NCBI RefSeq assembly: GCF_900215205.1
Contig: NZ_OBDY01000017.1
Span: 1-64,000, forward strand
DNA: 64,000 nt
Direction: 5' to 3'
Source: Paractinoplanes atraurantiacus
Lineage (GTDB): Bacteria; Actinomycetota; Actinomycetes; Mycobacteriales; Micromonosporaceae
A program made the position numbers and the translations under genes. A model generated the notes under the pieces. It saw only the letters and a program-made list of their open reading frames with translations, had not been told where the DNA came from and did no database searches. Of the stretch, positions 24,329-32,147 are shown piece after piece. Position 1 is the first letter of the stretch. Each line of letters starts with the position of its first letter.

Positions 24329-25162
24329 TCAGGCCGCGGCCATCGTCATCGACTCGATGTTGATCTCCTTCTTGGGGTGACCGCCGCCGGCCGACTCCTT
24401 GAAGGCGCCGTCGTCACCGGCCTTGACCACGCCCTTGACCACGTCGAGGCCCGAGGTGATCTTGCCCAGCAGCGTGTAGTTCGCCGACAGCTGGGTGTCC
24501 TCGGAGCAGATGAAGAACTGGCTGCCCGTGCTGCCCGGCTGGCCGGTGTTGGCCATCGCGATCGAGCCCGCGGGGTACGGGTTCTTGGTGTCGGTCGGGA
24601 GGTTCTCCTCGGCCATGGTGTAGCTCGGGCCGCCCTGGCCGTCGGTCTCGCGGTAGCCCTTGCCGGTGGCGAACGGGTCGCCGCACTGGAGCACGCGGAA
24701 CTTGTCCTCGTTGACCAGACGGTGGCACTTGGTGTTGTCCCAGAACTTCTTGGACGCGAGGAACTCGAAGCTGGCCGCGGTGCAGGGCACCTTGGACTTG
24801 TCCACGTCGGCCTTGATCGTGCCGAGGTTGGTCTCGATCGTCAGCACGTCCTTGCCCGTGTTGGGCGCGGTCGCGGCCGGGGTGCCGACGTCCTTGGTCT
24901 TGCCGCCGCCGGCGTCCGGCGTCCATGTGCAGGCGACCTGGCCCGCGGGGACGCCGGCCGCGTTGCTGGTGCTCTTCTTGTCGTCCTTGTTGAGCTGGGT
25001 GACGATGAGCACCCCGGCGCCGGCGATCAGCACGACCGCGATCGCCGAGCCGATGATGGCCTGACGCTGCCGGCGCTTGCGGGCTGCCGCGGCACGCTCG
25101 GACATCTCCTTCTCGAGCCGGGCCCGCGCCGCCGCGCGCTGCCGGTCCTTGATCGACGACAC
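24329..25162 (-). CDS. Membrane-anchored cyclophilin-type peptidyl-prolyl isomerase
   Basis: 277 residues: basic coiled N-terminus, one membrane helix (IIGSAIAVVLIAGAGVLIV), a spacer, then a cyclophilin domain outside the membrane. The catalytic residues of cyclophilins are kept: Arg148 in CHRL, Gln159 in LQCGD, and the GSQFFIC core. It should speed proline isomerisation of secreted or envelope proteins. GTG start at 25162 with an AGGAGGA site. A diverged paralogue lies 32 bases upstream in the same direction. Confidence 0.9.
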   Translation of the reverse strand: MSSIKDRQRAAARARLEKEMSERAAAARKRRQRQAIIGSAIAVVLIAGAGVLIVTQLNKDDKKSTSNAAGVPAGQVACTWTPDAGGGKTKDVGTPAATAPNTGKDVLTIETNLGTIKADVDKSKVPCTAASFEFLASKKFWDNTKCHRLVNEDKFRVLQCGDPFATGKGYRETDGQGGPSYTMAEENLPTDTKNPYPAGSIAMANTGQPGSTGSQFFICSEDTQLSANYTLLGKITSGLDVVKGVVKAGDDGAFKESAGGGHPKKEINIESMTMAAA

Positions 25163-25194
25163 GGTGTTCCTCCTGCTGTGATCGGCCTAGGGGA

Positions 25195-26061
25195 TTAAGA
25201 CTGGGTGCTCGCCGACGGCGCCGCGGGCGTGGCCGCAGCCGCGTCGCCGACAGTCAGGCTCTTGATGGTGATCTTCGATTTCGGCTTCACCTTGTCGCCG
25301 GCCGCGTTCGCCACGGTCGCGATCTTGCTCATCTTCGTCACGGTGTCGAGGCCGCCCGCCACGGTGCCGACGATCGAGAACTCCGGCGTGGCCGGACTGT
25401 AGTCCTTGGCGAAGATGAGGAACTGGCTGCCGTTGGTGCCCGGCGGGTCGCCGATCAGGGCGACGGTGCCCTTCGGGTAGAGCGGCGTCTTCGCCGCCGT
25501 GCCGGTGGAGGCCGACGGGGCGGGCTCCGGCGCGGTCGGCACGTTCTCGTTGTAGACGCTGTACGTCGGGCCGCCCTGCCCGGTGCCGCTCGGGTCGCCG
25601 CAGCGGATCGCCCCGTACGAGGTGATCTCGTGGCAGTCGGTGTTGTCGTAGAACTTCTTGCCGGCCAGGAACGCCAGGCTCTCCGAGCCGCAGGGCGAGA
25701 GCGTGTTGTCGAGACTGACCGTGATCGGGTCACCCTGGTTGGTGGCGATCGTCATGGTCCGGGTGCCGGAGGTCGGTATGCCCGTGGTGGGCGGGGTGCC
25801 GACCTCTTTGAGGTTGGTGTTGGCGGTCGCGCTCTGCGGCGTCCACGCGCAAATGTCCTCGGCCGCCGCGGTCTCGGTGTCGTCGGAGTCGAACGCCCCG
25901 CCGGCCCAGGCGATGCCGGCGACGATGAGCAGGACCGCGGCGCCGGCCCCGACGCCCGCGAGCATGCGGCGACGGCGGCGCTCCTTCACGGCTCGCCGGG
26001 CCATCTGCCGATCGAGCTTCGCCCGCGCCAGCTTGCGCTGGCGGTCCCTGCTGGATGCCAC
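25195..26061 (-). CDS. Membrane-anchored cyclophilin paralogue, probably inactive
   Basis: 288 residues with the same layout as the downstream paralogue: basic N-terminus, one membrane helix (GVGAGAAVLLIVAGIAWAG), cyclophilin fold with GSQFLIF. The two main catalytic positions have changed: the active-site Arg is Glu145 (CHEI) and the Gln is Arg153 (IRCGD). A Pro/Ala/Ser-rich loop of about 20 residues is inserted. It may bind prolyl peptides without catalysis. GTG start. Confidence 0.85.
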   Translation of the reverse strand: MASSRDRQRKLARAKLDRQMARRAVKERRRRRMLAGVGAGAAVLLIVAGIAWAGGAFDSDDTETAAAEDICAWTPQSATANTNLKEVGTPPTTGIPTSGTRTMTIATNQGDPITVSLDNTLSPCGSESLAFLAGKKFYDNTDCHEITSYGAIRCGDPSGTGQGGPTYSVYNENVPTAPEPAPSASTGTAAKTPLYPKGTVALIGDPPGTNGSQFLIFAKDYSPATPEFSIVGTVAGGLDTVTKMSKIATVANAAGDKVKPKSKITIKSLTVGDAAAATPAAPSASTQS

Positions 26062-26192
26062 CGAAACCTGTCCTTCCTACGACCCTTGTCACACGCCCGC
26101 AAGAGTGTACGGGTACCTCCTGAGAAAGTGGTGTGCGACCGCCGGGCTACTCTCGTTACGATTTCGCTCTAATCTGTGAGAGAGGGGCCGTT

Positions 26193-26891
26193 GTGCTCGT
26201 CACCGGCTTTCCGGCCGATGCCTTCGGCACCAACTGCTACGTCGTGGCCGCCGGCCCCGGCGAGCAATGCCTGATCGTCGATCCCGGCATCGGTGTGCTC
26301 GACCGCCTCGACGAGGTGCTGGCCGAGCACCGGCTGCACCCGGCCGCGGTGCTGCTCACCCACGGCCACCTCGACCACACCTTCTCCGTCGCCCCGGTGT
26401 GCGGCGCGCGCGGCATCACGGCGTATGTGCACCCGGCCGACCGGGAGATGCTGGCCGACCCCTCCAAGGGCCTCAGCATGGACCTCAACCAGCTGTTCGG
26501 CGGCCGCATCGAGTACTCGGAGCCCGAGGACGTGGCCGAGCTGACCGACGGCGCCACGCTGTCGCTGGCCGGCCTCGAGGTGACCGTCGACCATGCGCCG
26601 GGCCATACCGGCGGGTCGGTGCTCTTCCGCCTGCCCGGAGCGGGCTCCACGTGGGACGCGGACCAGGTCTGCCTCTCCGGGGACGTCCTCTTCCAGGGTT
26701 CGATCGGGCGCACCGACCTGCCGGGCGGCAGCACCGAGACGATGCTGGCCAGCCTGCGGGACAAGATCCTGCCGCTGGCCGACGACACCGTCGTCCTGCC
26801 CGGCCACGGACCGGCCACGACCATCGGCCGCGAGCGCGCGCAGAACCCGTACCTGCGGGAACTGATCGCAGCGCCGCACCGTGGTCTCTGA
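26193..26891 (+). CDS. Metallo-beta-lactamase-fold hydrolase (glyoxalase II-like)
   Basis: 232 residues. The metal motif HxHxDH is His57-Gly-His59-Leu-Asp61-His62, followed by the later HTGGS, SGDVLFQGSIGR and GHGPATT motifs of small glyoxalase II/YcbL-like thiolesterases. The natural substrate is unknown. GTG 26193 chosen; the longer upstream frame has no ribosome site. hisS follows 25 bases downstream. Confidence 0.88.
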   Translation: MLVTGFPADAFGTNCYVVAAGPGEQCLIVDPGIGVLDRLDEVLAEHRLHPAAVLLTHGHLDHTFSVAPVCGARGITAYVHPADREMLADPSKGLSMDLNQLFGGRIEYSEPEDVAELTDGATLSLAGLEVTVDHAPGHTGGSVLFRLPGAGSTWDADQVCLSGDVLFQGSIGRTDLPGGSTETMLASLRDKILPLADDTVVLPGHGPATTIGRERAQNPYLRELIAAPHRGL

Positions 26892-26916
26892 GACTTTTTC
26901 CTAGGAGATTTTGAGA

Positions 26917-28236
26917 ATGCCCATTTCCGGTTTTCCCGAATGGATGCCGCCGCAGCGCATGATCGAGCAGCGGGTGATCGACCGCGCGCGGGCCACGTTC
27001 GAGCTGTACGGCTACGCCCCGCTGGAGACCCGCTCGGTCGAGCCGCTGGACACCCTGCTGAGCAAGGGGGAGACCTCCAAGGAGGTCTACCTGCTCAGCC
27101 GCCTGCAGGCCGAGGAAGGCCAGAAGAGCGACGACCAGCTCGGGCTGCACTTCGACCTGACCGTGCCGTTCGCCCGCTTCGTCACCGAGAACGCGGGCAA
27201 GCTCCAGTTCCCGTTCAAGCGCTACCAGATCCAGAAGGTCTGGCGCGGCGAGCGGCCGCAGGAGGGCCGCTACCGCGAGTTCCTCCAGGCCGACATCGAC
27301 GTGGTCAACCGGGGGACGCTGCCGTTCCACTACGACACCGAGATGCCGCTGGTCATCGGTGACGTGCTGTCCGGGCTGCCGCTGCCCAAGGCCCGCATCC
27401 AGGTCAACAACCGCAAGGTGTGTGAGGGCTTCTACCGGGGCCTGGGCCTGGAGGACACCGCCCAGGTGCTGCGCGTCGTCGACAAACTGGACAAAATCGG
27501 CGCCCAAAAGGTCATCGACCAGTTGATCGAGACGGCCGGCGCATCGCAGAAGCAGGCCGAGGCGTGTCTCCAGCTAGCGGAGATCTCCTCCGAGGACGGT
27601 TCTTTCGCCGACGCGGTGCGCAAACTGGGCGTACAGGACCCGCTTCTCGATGAAGGTCTTGACGAGCTTCTCCAGGTGGTCGAGACGGCCCGTGAGCTCA
27701 ACCCCGGCCTCGTCGTGGCCGAGCTGAAGATCGCGCGCGGCCTCGACTACTACACGGGCACGGTCTATGAGACGCAGCTCGAGGGCTACGAGCGGTTCGG
27801 CTCGGTCTGCTCGGGCGGCCGCTACGAAAACCTGGCCACCGTCGGCAACGAGAAGTTCCCCGGTGTCGGCATCTCGATCGGCGTCTCCCGCATGCTCGGC
27901 GTCCTGTTCGGGCAGAACGCGCTGGGCGTCTCCCGCTCGGTGCCGACCTGCGTGGTGGTCGCGCTGCCGAACGAGGAGCTGCGCCGCACCTGCGACCGGA
28001 CGGCGGCCGCGCTCCGCAGGCGCGGCATCCCGGCCGAGGTGGCGCCGACCGCCGCCAAGTTCGGCAAGCAGATCCAGTACGCCGACAAGCGCGGCATCCC
28101 GTACGTCTGGTTCCCCGGCCGTGAGGGTGAGCCCGACACCGTGAAGGACATCCGCTCGGGGGAGCAGGTCGAGGCCGACGCCACCACGTGGGAGGCGCCG
28201 GCCGCCGACCTGTACCCGGTGATCAGCGGGTCCTGA
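26917..28236 (+). CDS. hisS: Histidyl-tRNA synthetase
   Basis: 439 residues, class II aminoacyl-tRNA synthetase. Visible motifs: HFDLTVPFARFV (motif 2 entry region), RYQIQKVWRGERPQ, REFLQADIDVV, and the histidine-binding GLDYYTGTVYE. It charges tRNA-His. ATG 26917 lies 8 bases after TAGGAGA; the upstream TTG is less likely. Its 3' end overlaps the convergent serine hydrolase gene by 14 bases. Confidence 0.96.
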   Translation: MPISGFPEWMPPQRMIEQRVIDRARATFELYGYAPLETRSVEPLDTLLSKGETSKEVYLLSRLQAEEGQKSDDQLGLHFDLTVPFARFVTENAGKLQFPFKRYQIQKVWRGERPQEGRYREFLQADIDVVNRGTLPFHYDTEMPLVIGDVLSGLPLPKARIQVNNRKVCEGFYRGLGLEDTAQVLRVVDKLDKIGAQKVIDQLIETAGASQKQAEACLQLAEISSEDGSFADAVRKLGVQDPLLDEGLDELLQVVETARELNPGLVVAELKIARGLDYYTGTVYETQLEGYERFGSVCSGGRYENLATVGNEKFPGVGISIGVSRMLGVLFGQNALGVSRSVPTCVVVALPNEELRRTCDRTAAALRRRGIPAEVAPTAAKFGKQIQYADKRGIPYVWFPGREGEPDTVKDIRSGEQVEADATTWEAPAADLYPVISGS

Positions 28237-29371
28237 ACGGCTCCACGTAGGACGTCCTGAGACTGACGGCCTGGTCACCGCAGAGCGCGGTGACCAGGAA
28301 GTCGATCACCGCCACGTCGATCGGGTGCGGCTCGGTCGGCGAGGTCTGATAGAACGACATGCTCTGCGCGTAGGTCACCTGGCGCACCCCGTCCGGGCTG
28401 TGCCAGGAGACCGTGACGTGCCCGATGGTGCCGCCGTCGTGGCCCCAGACCCGGCCGCACGGCAGATCCACGTAGTAGAGGCCGAGCCCGTAGCCGTCCA
28501 CACCGGTCGTGGTCTGCATCTGGGCCAGCAGGGACGGCTTCAGCAGCCGGCCGGTCAGCAGCGCCCGGTAGAACACGTTCAGGTCGTTCGCGGTCGACAC
28601 GATCTCGCCCGCGGCCCAGCCCCACGACATGTTGCAGCGGGTGAAGTCGCGCAGCTCGCCCTCGTACCAGGGCACGTAGGCGTTCATGTGCGGCCCGCGG
28701 ATCAGCGGGTCGGTCCCCTCGAAGTACGTGTCGCGCAGCCCGAGCGGTTTCAGGATCCGCCGGCCGATCTCCGCACGGTAGCTGTGCCCGGTGACCTTCT
28801 CGACGATCAGCCCGGCCAGCACGTAGTTGGTGTTGGAGTACGAGTAGACGCCGGGCTCGGTGGGCGCGGCGGCCAGCCCGATCCGGGCCAGCTGCTCGGG
28901 CCGGTAGGTCGTCTCGCACAGCGTGACGATGTCCTCCGCGGTCTTGATCAGCTCGGTGTCGTAGTCGCCGATCCCGCTGGTGTGGTTGAGCAGCGTCCGC
29001 AGGGTCACCCGCCGCCCCACGTCGGCCGGGACGAGCCGGGGCAGGTAGCGCCCGATCGGCGCGTCCAGGTCGAGCCGGCGCTCCCCGGAGAGCTGGAGCA
29101 CGGTGGTGGCCAGGAACGTCTTCGAGATGCTGCCGACGCGGTGGCGCAGGCCGTTGCGGACCGGTTCGCCGGTGGTCACGTCGCTGACCCCGGTGGCCAG
29201 CCGTACGGTCTTCTTCCCGTCGCGGACCTCGGCGAACGCGCCCGGCATGCCCGCCGCGTGCACCGCGTCCAATTTGTCCTGCAGAACCGATTTGTCAGCC
29301 GCGGCCGCCGGGACCGCCGGCGCGATCAACCCGGCCGTGGCGATCAGAGCGATGAGCGCACGTCGAAACAA
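28223..29371 (-). CDS. Secreted serine hydrolase, beta-lactamase class C / D-Ala-D-Ala carboxypeptidase family
   Basis: 382 residues with a signal peptide (LFRRALIALIATAG to AVPAAAA). Catalytic motifs of the family are present: SxxK at Ser81-Lys84 (GSISKTFL), YxN (YSYSNTNY) and the third box HDGG. Such proteins act as peptidases, esterases or peptidoglycan carboxypeptidases. TTG 29371 is chosen since it follows a perfect GAGGAGG and begins the signal peptide. Confidence 0.88.
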   Translation of the reverse strand: MFRRALIALIATAGLIAPAVPAAAADKSVLQDKLDAVHAAGMPGAFAEVRDGKKTVRLATGVSDVTTGEPVRNGLRHRVGSISKTFLATTVLQLSGERRLDLDAPIGRYLPRLVPADVGRRVTLRTLLNHTSGIGDYDTELIKTAEDIVTLCETTYRPEQLARIGLAAAPTEPGVYSYSNTNYVLAGLIVEKVTGHSYRAEIGRRILKPLGLRDTYFEGTDPLIRGPHMNAYVPWYEGELRDFTRCNMSWGWAAGEIVSTANDLNVFYRALLTGRLLKPSLLAQMQTTTGVDGYGLGLYYVDLPCGRVWGHDGGTIGHVTVSWHSPDGVRQVTYAQSMSFYQTSPTEPHPIDVAVIDFLVTALCGDQAVSLRTSYVEPFRTR

Positions 29372-29456
29372 GACTGCCTCCTCGATGGTCGGTCGGAGCC
29401 ATCCATCTTCGTCGACGCGTGCCAGCGCCCCGTCCGTTGACAGGCCGGGGGAGTAA

Positions 29457-29478
29457 CCTACGGTTGCGTAACCGTAGG
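29457..29478 (+). promoter_or_regulatory. Palindromic operator candidate upstream of the acyl-ACP desaturase
   Basis: Two perfect 9-base arms, CCTACGGTT and AACCGTAGG, with a 4-base spacer, 28 bases before the ATG. The word GTAACC is also repeated directly across it. It looks like a TetR-type operator; no regulator gene is adjacent. Confidence 0.55.
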
Positions 29479-29506
29479 GAGTGCTGGGCTGCAGGAGGTA
29501 TGGGGT

Positions 29507-30436
29507 ATGGATCAGACAGCACTGCTCATCGAGCTCGAGCCCGTCGTCGCGACGAACCTCGACCGGCATCTGTCGCTGGCCAAGGAGTGGTTCCCGCACG
29601 AGTACGTGCCGTGGAGCGACGGCCGCACCTTCGACGGCCTGCTCGGCGGCGACCCGTGGCTCGAGGACGACTCGAAGATCCCCGACGTGGCCCGGACCGC
29701 GCTGATCGTCAACCTGCTCACCGAGGACAACCTGCCCTCGTACCACCACGAGATCGCCACGCTGTTCGGCCGCGACGGCGCCTGGGGCACCTGGGTGCAC
29801 CGCTGGACCGCCGAGGAGGGCCGGCACGGCATCGCCCTGCGCGACTACCTGACCGTCTCTCGCGCCGTCGACCCGACCGAGCTCGAACGCGCCCGCATGT
29901 CACACATGCAGTCGGGTTACAGCAACGACCACCCCGACGAGATCCTGCACTCGATCGCGTACGTCGCCTTCCAGGAGCTGGCCACCCGCATCTCGCACCG
30001 CAACACCGGCAAGGCCACCGGCGACCCGATCGCCGAGCAGTTGCTGGCCCGCGTCGCCGCCGACGAGAACCTGCACATGGTCTTCTACCGCAACCTGCTG
30101 GCCGCCGCCTTCGACCTCGACCCCAACCACGCCATGCGCGCGGTGACCGACGTGGTCAGCGGCTTCGAGATGCCCGGCGCCAACATCGAGGGCTTCGGCC
30201 GCAAGGCGCTGTCGATCGCCCTGGCCGGCATCTACGACCTGCGCCAGCACCGCGACGAGGTCCTCCAGCCGGTGATCCGCCAGTGGAACGTCTTCAACCG
30301 CACCGACCTGACCGGCGACGGCGAGAAGGCCCGCGAGGAGCTGGCCGCCCACATGGCCGACCTCGAGTCCCAGGCCGCCCGCTTCGAGGAGAAGCGCGAG
30401 GCCCGCCGCCAGCGTCTCTTGAAGAAAAACTCTTAG
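29507..30436 (+). CDS. Acyl-ACP (or acyl-CoA) stearoyl desaturase, soluble di-iron type
   Basis: 309 residues of the plant-type acyl-ACP desaturase family (FA_desaturase_2). Di-iron ligands are in EExxH-type motifs: TAEEGRHGIALRDY and AADENLHMVFYR, with further Glu in LTEDNLPSYHHEI and AFQELATRISH. It inserts a double bond in a carrier-bound fatty acid using O2. The C-terminus is highly charged. The palindrome upstream suggests transcriptional control by a lipid-sensing repressor. Confidence 0.9.
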   Translation: MDQTALLIELEPVVATNLDRHLSLAKEWFPHEYVPWSDGRTFDGLLGGDPWLEDDSKIPDVARTALIVNLLTEDNLPSYHHEIATLFGRDGAWGTWVHRWTAEEGRHGIALRDYLTVSRAVDPTELERARMSHMQSGYSNDHPDEILHSIAYVAFQELATRISHRNTGKATGDPIAEQLLARVAADENLHMVFYRNLLAAAFDLDPNHAMRAVTDVVSGFEMPGANIEGFGRKALSIALAGIYDLRQHRDEVLQPVIRQWNVFNRTDLTGDGEKAREELAAHMADLESQAARFEEKREARRQRLLKKNS

Positions 30437-30545
30437 ATATACGGAGGGGCCGACAGGCCCCCGCCGCAGGGACCAGCATCGTCGTGGTCCGGGCCGTTCC
30501 CGGCTTCCGGGCTGTCCTGCAACGCCCGCGCCTGGCGGCGCTGAC

Positions 30546-31094
30546 TCACCCCGAAGTTCCTGCCGTCCAGTGGTGTTCCTGGATGGGGCCGAAGACTTCC
30601 TCGTCTCGGGGGCGGTCGTTCGAGTGCCACGTGTCGTAGCCGTCGGAGGCGGCCATGCGCAGGCGCTCGAAGGTCATCGGGTCGAAGAAGAGGCGACCGC
30701 CGTAGCGCAGGCGGAACTCGGCGCAGCGGACCAGGGCCGAGCCGGGGGCCGGGTCGGGGGCGCGCGTGCCGTGGCGGGCCGTCGTCACGTAGCGGACCTC
30801 GGTGATGGCCGGGGCCGTGCTCGTGTCGAAGAACAGGGAGCCGATCGAGGCGGTGGCGAACTCCTCGTCCTCGCCGGCCATGTAGTCCGATGTGGTGGGC
30901 TTGGTGGCGAAGCTCAAGGTCAGGGCGCCCTCGTAGGCGGCGCCGTCCAGGTGGAGCAGGCGGTCGCCCAGGTCGAGGTAGGCGCGGCCCATCAGCTGGA
31001 CGAAGCGGGGCGGGCCGTCGTCGGTGTCCAGATATCCCGGGAGCAGGATGTCGTGCAGGCGGGCGCCGTCGAGGGCGGCCAGCAGGTGCTTCAC
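30546..31094 (-). CDS. Protein of unknown function, coupled to the PaaI-type thioesterase gene
   Basis: 182 residues starting VKHLLAALDGARLHDILLPG. No signal peptide or membrane segment, and no family I recognise. The middle (YEGALTLSFATKPTTSDYMAG, SIGSLFFDTSTAPAITEVRYVT) looks beta-rich. The GTG start overlaps the stop of the upstream thioesterase gene by 4 bases, so the two are co-translated. Convergent with the desaturase gene. Confidence 0.6.
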   Translation of the reverse strand: MKHLLAALDGARLHDILLPGYLDTDDGPPRFVQLMGRAYLDLGDRLLHLDGAAYEGALTLSFATKPTTSDYMAGEDEEFATASIGSLFFDTSTAPAITEVRYVTTARHGTRAPDPAPGSALVRCAEFRLRYGGRLFFDPMTFERLRMAASDGYDTWHSNDRPRDEEVFGPIQEHHWTAGTSG

Positions 31095-31603
31095 TGGCCG
31101 GGCAATGGGAAGATCATGCAGCTCGACATGGCCTGGGCTACGAGGCGGCCTCCGGCGTCGGTGAGGCGGGCCTCGGCCAGCGCGGTGCGGCGGCCGCTCT
31201 GCAGGACGCTGCCGGTGCAGGTCAGGCGGCCGGAGGCCAGGGTCACCGGACGGAGGAACTTCACGTTGAGGTCGAGGCTGGTGTAGCCGACGCCGGCCGG
31301 CAGGGTGCTGTGGACGGAGCAGGCGGCGGCCGTGTCGAGCAGCGTGGAGATGACGCCGCCGTGCATGGTGCCGAGGGGGTTGTAGTGGAACTCCTGTGGG
31401 TCGAGGAAGACGGTGACCGAGCCGTGCTCGACCTGCATGCCGGCCGAGTCGATCAGGTGCATGATCGGTGGGGCGGGCAGGTCGCCCGAGGCCATGGCCC
31501 GCAGGAGCTCGAGGCCGGTCTGGCGGCCGATCAGGTCCGCGTGGAGGGCGGGGTCGGTCCAGCTGAAGGTCCGGGTGCGTACGTCCTGCTGGGTCTGGGT
31601 CAT
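31091..31603 (-). CDS. PaaI-type hot-dog-fold thioesterase
   Basis: 170 residues with the hot-dog signature NPLGTMHGGVISTLLDTAAACSVHS and the strand TSLDLNVKFLRPV. Members hydrolyse acyl-CoA, often aromatic or medium-chain. Upstream, divergent, is an HxlR regulator with a small palindrome (31635-31645) in the 55-base gap, so the regulator may control this gene. Confidence 0.88.
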   Translation of the reverse strand: MTQTQQDVRTRTFSWTDPALHADLIGRQTGLELLRAMASGDLPAPPIMHLIDSAGMQVEHGSVTVFLDPQEFHYNPLGTMHGGVISTLLDTAAACSVHSTLPAGVGYTSLDLNVKFLRPVTLASGRLTCTGSVLQSGRRTALAEARLTDAGGRLVAQAMSSCMIFPLPGQ

Positions 31604-31634
31604 GGACGCAGCCTGGCAGCCGTTTGCTGGGTCT

Positions 31635-31645
31635 GTCCAGTGGAC
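31635..31645. promoter_or_regulatory. Small palindrome in the HxlR/thioesterase divergent gap
   Basis: GTCCA-G-TGGAC, perfect 5-base arms, in the only space available for control of both divergent genes. Confidence 0.35.
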
Positions 31646-31658
31646 TTAGCCTGGTGTC

Positions 31659-32138
31659 ATGAATTCCACTGAGCCCGAGGCGCTGGCCTGGTCGGTCGAC
31701 TCCTGCACGATCGAGCGGTCGATGGCCATCCTCGGCGAGAAGTGGACCGTGGTGGTGTTGCGGGAGATCTTCAGCGGCATCCGGCGCTTCGACGACATGC
31801 GGGTACGGACCCACATTCCGCGCCAGGTGCTGACGAATCGGCTGGCCATGCTGGTGGAGAACGGGGTGCTGCGCCGCGAGCCCTACCAGGAGCCGGGGGC
31901 GCGGGTCCGGCACGAATATCGGCTGACGCCGAAGGGGTTCGACCTCTATCCGGTGCTGATCGCGGTGGCCGCGTGGGGTGATCGCCATCTGGCCGATCCG
32001 GAGGGGCCGCCGCTGCGGTACGAGCACCGGGACTGCGGCGACGAGGTGAGCGTGCGGGTCGTGTGCGAGGGTGACCACGAGATCGGGGACTACCGCGAGG
32101 TGCTGCCCCGTCCGGGGCCGGGAGCGCGGCGCCGGTAG
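31659..32138 (+). CDS. HxlR-family transcriptional regulator
   Basis: 159 residues. Winged-helix HxlR signature: SCTIERSMAILGEKWTVVVLREI, then RFDDMRVRTHIPRQVLTNRLAML and RHEYRLTPKGFDLYPVL. These regulators often sense redox-active or electrophilic compounds through a Cys near the N-terminus, and one is present before the first helix. It diverges from the thioesterase gene and is 9 bases ahead of the MFS gene, so it may control both. Confidence 0.9.
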   Translation: MNSTEPEALAWSVDSCTIERSMAILGEKWTVVVLREIFSGIRRFDDMRVRTHIPRQVLTNRLAMLVENGVLRREPYQEPGARVRHEYRLTPKGFDLYPVLIAVAAWGDRHLADPEGPPLRYEHRDCGDEVSVRVVCEGDHEIGDYREVLPRPGPGARRR

Positions 32139-32147
32139 ATTTTCGCG

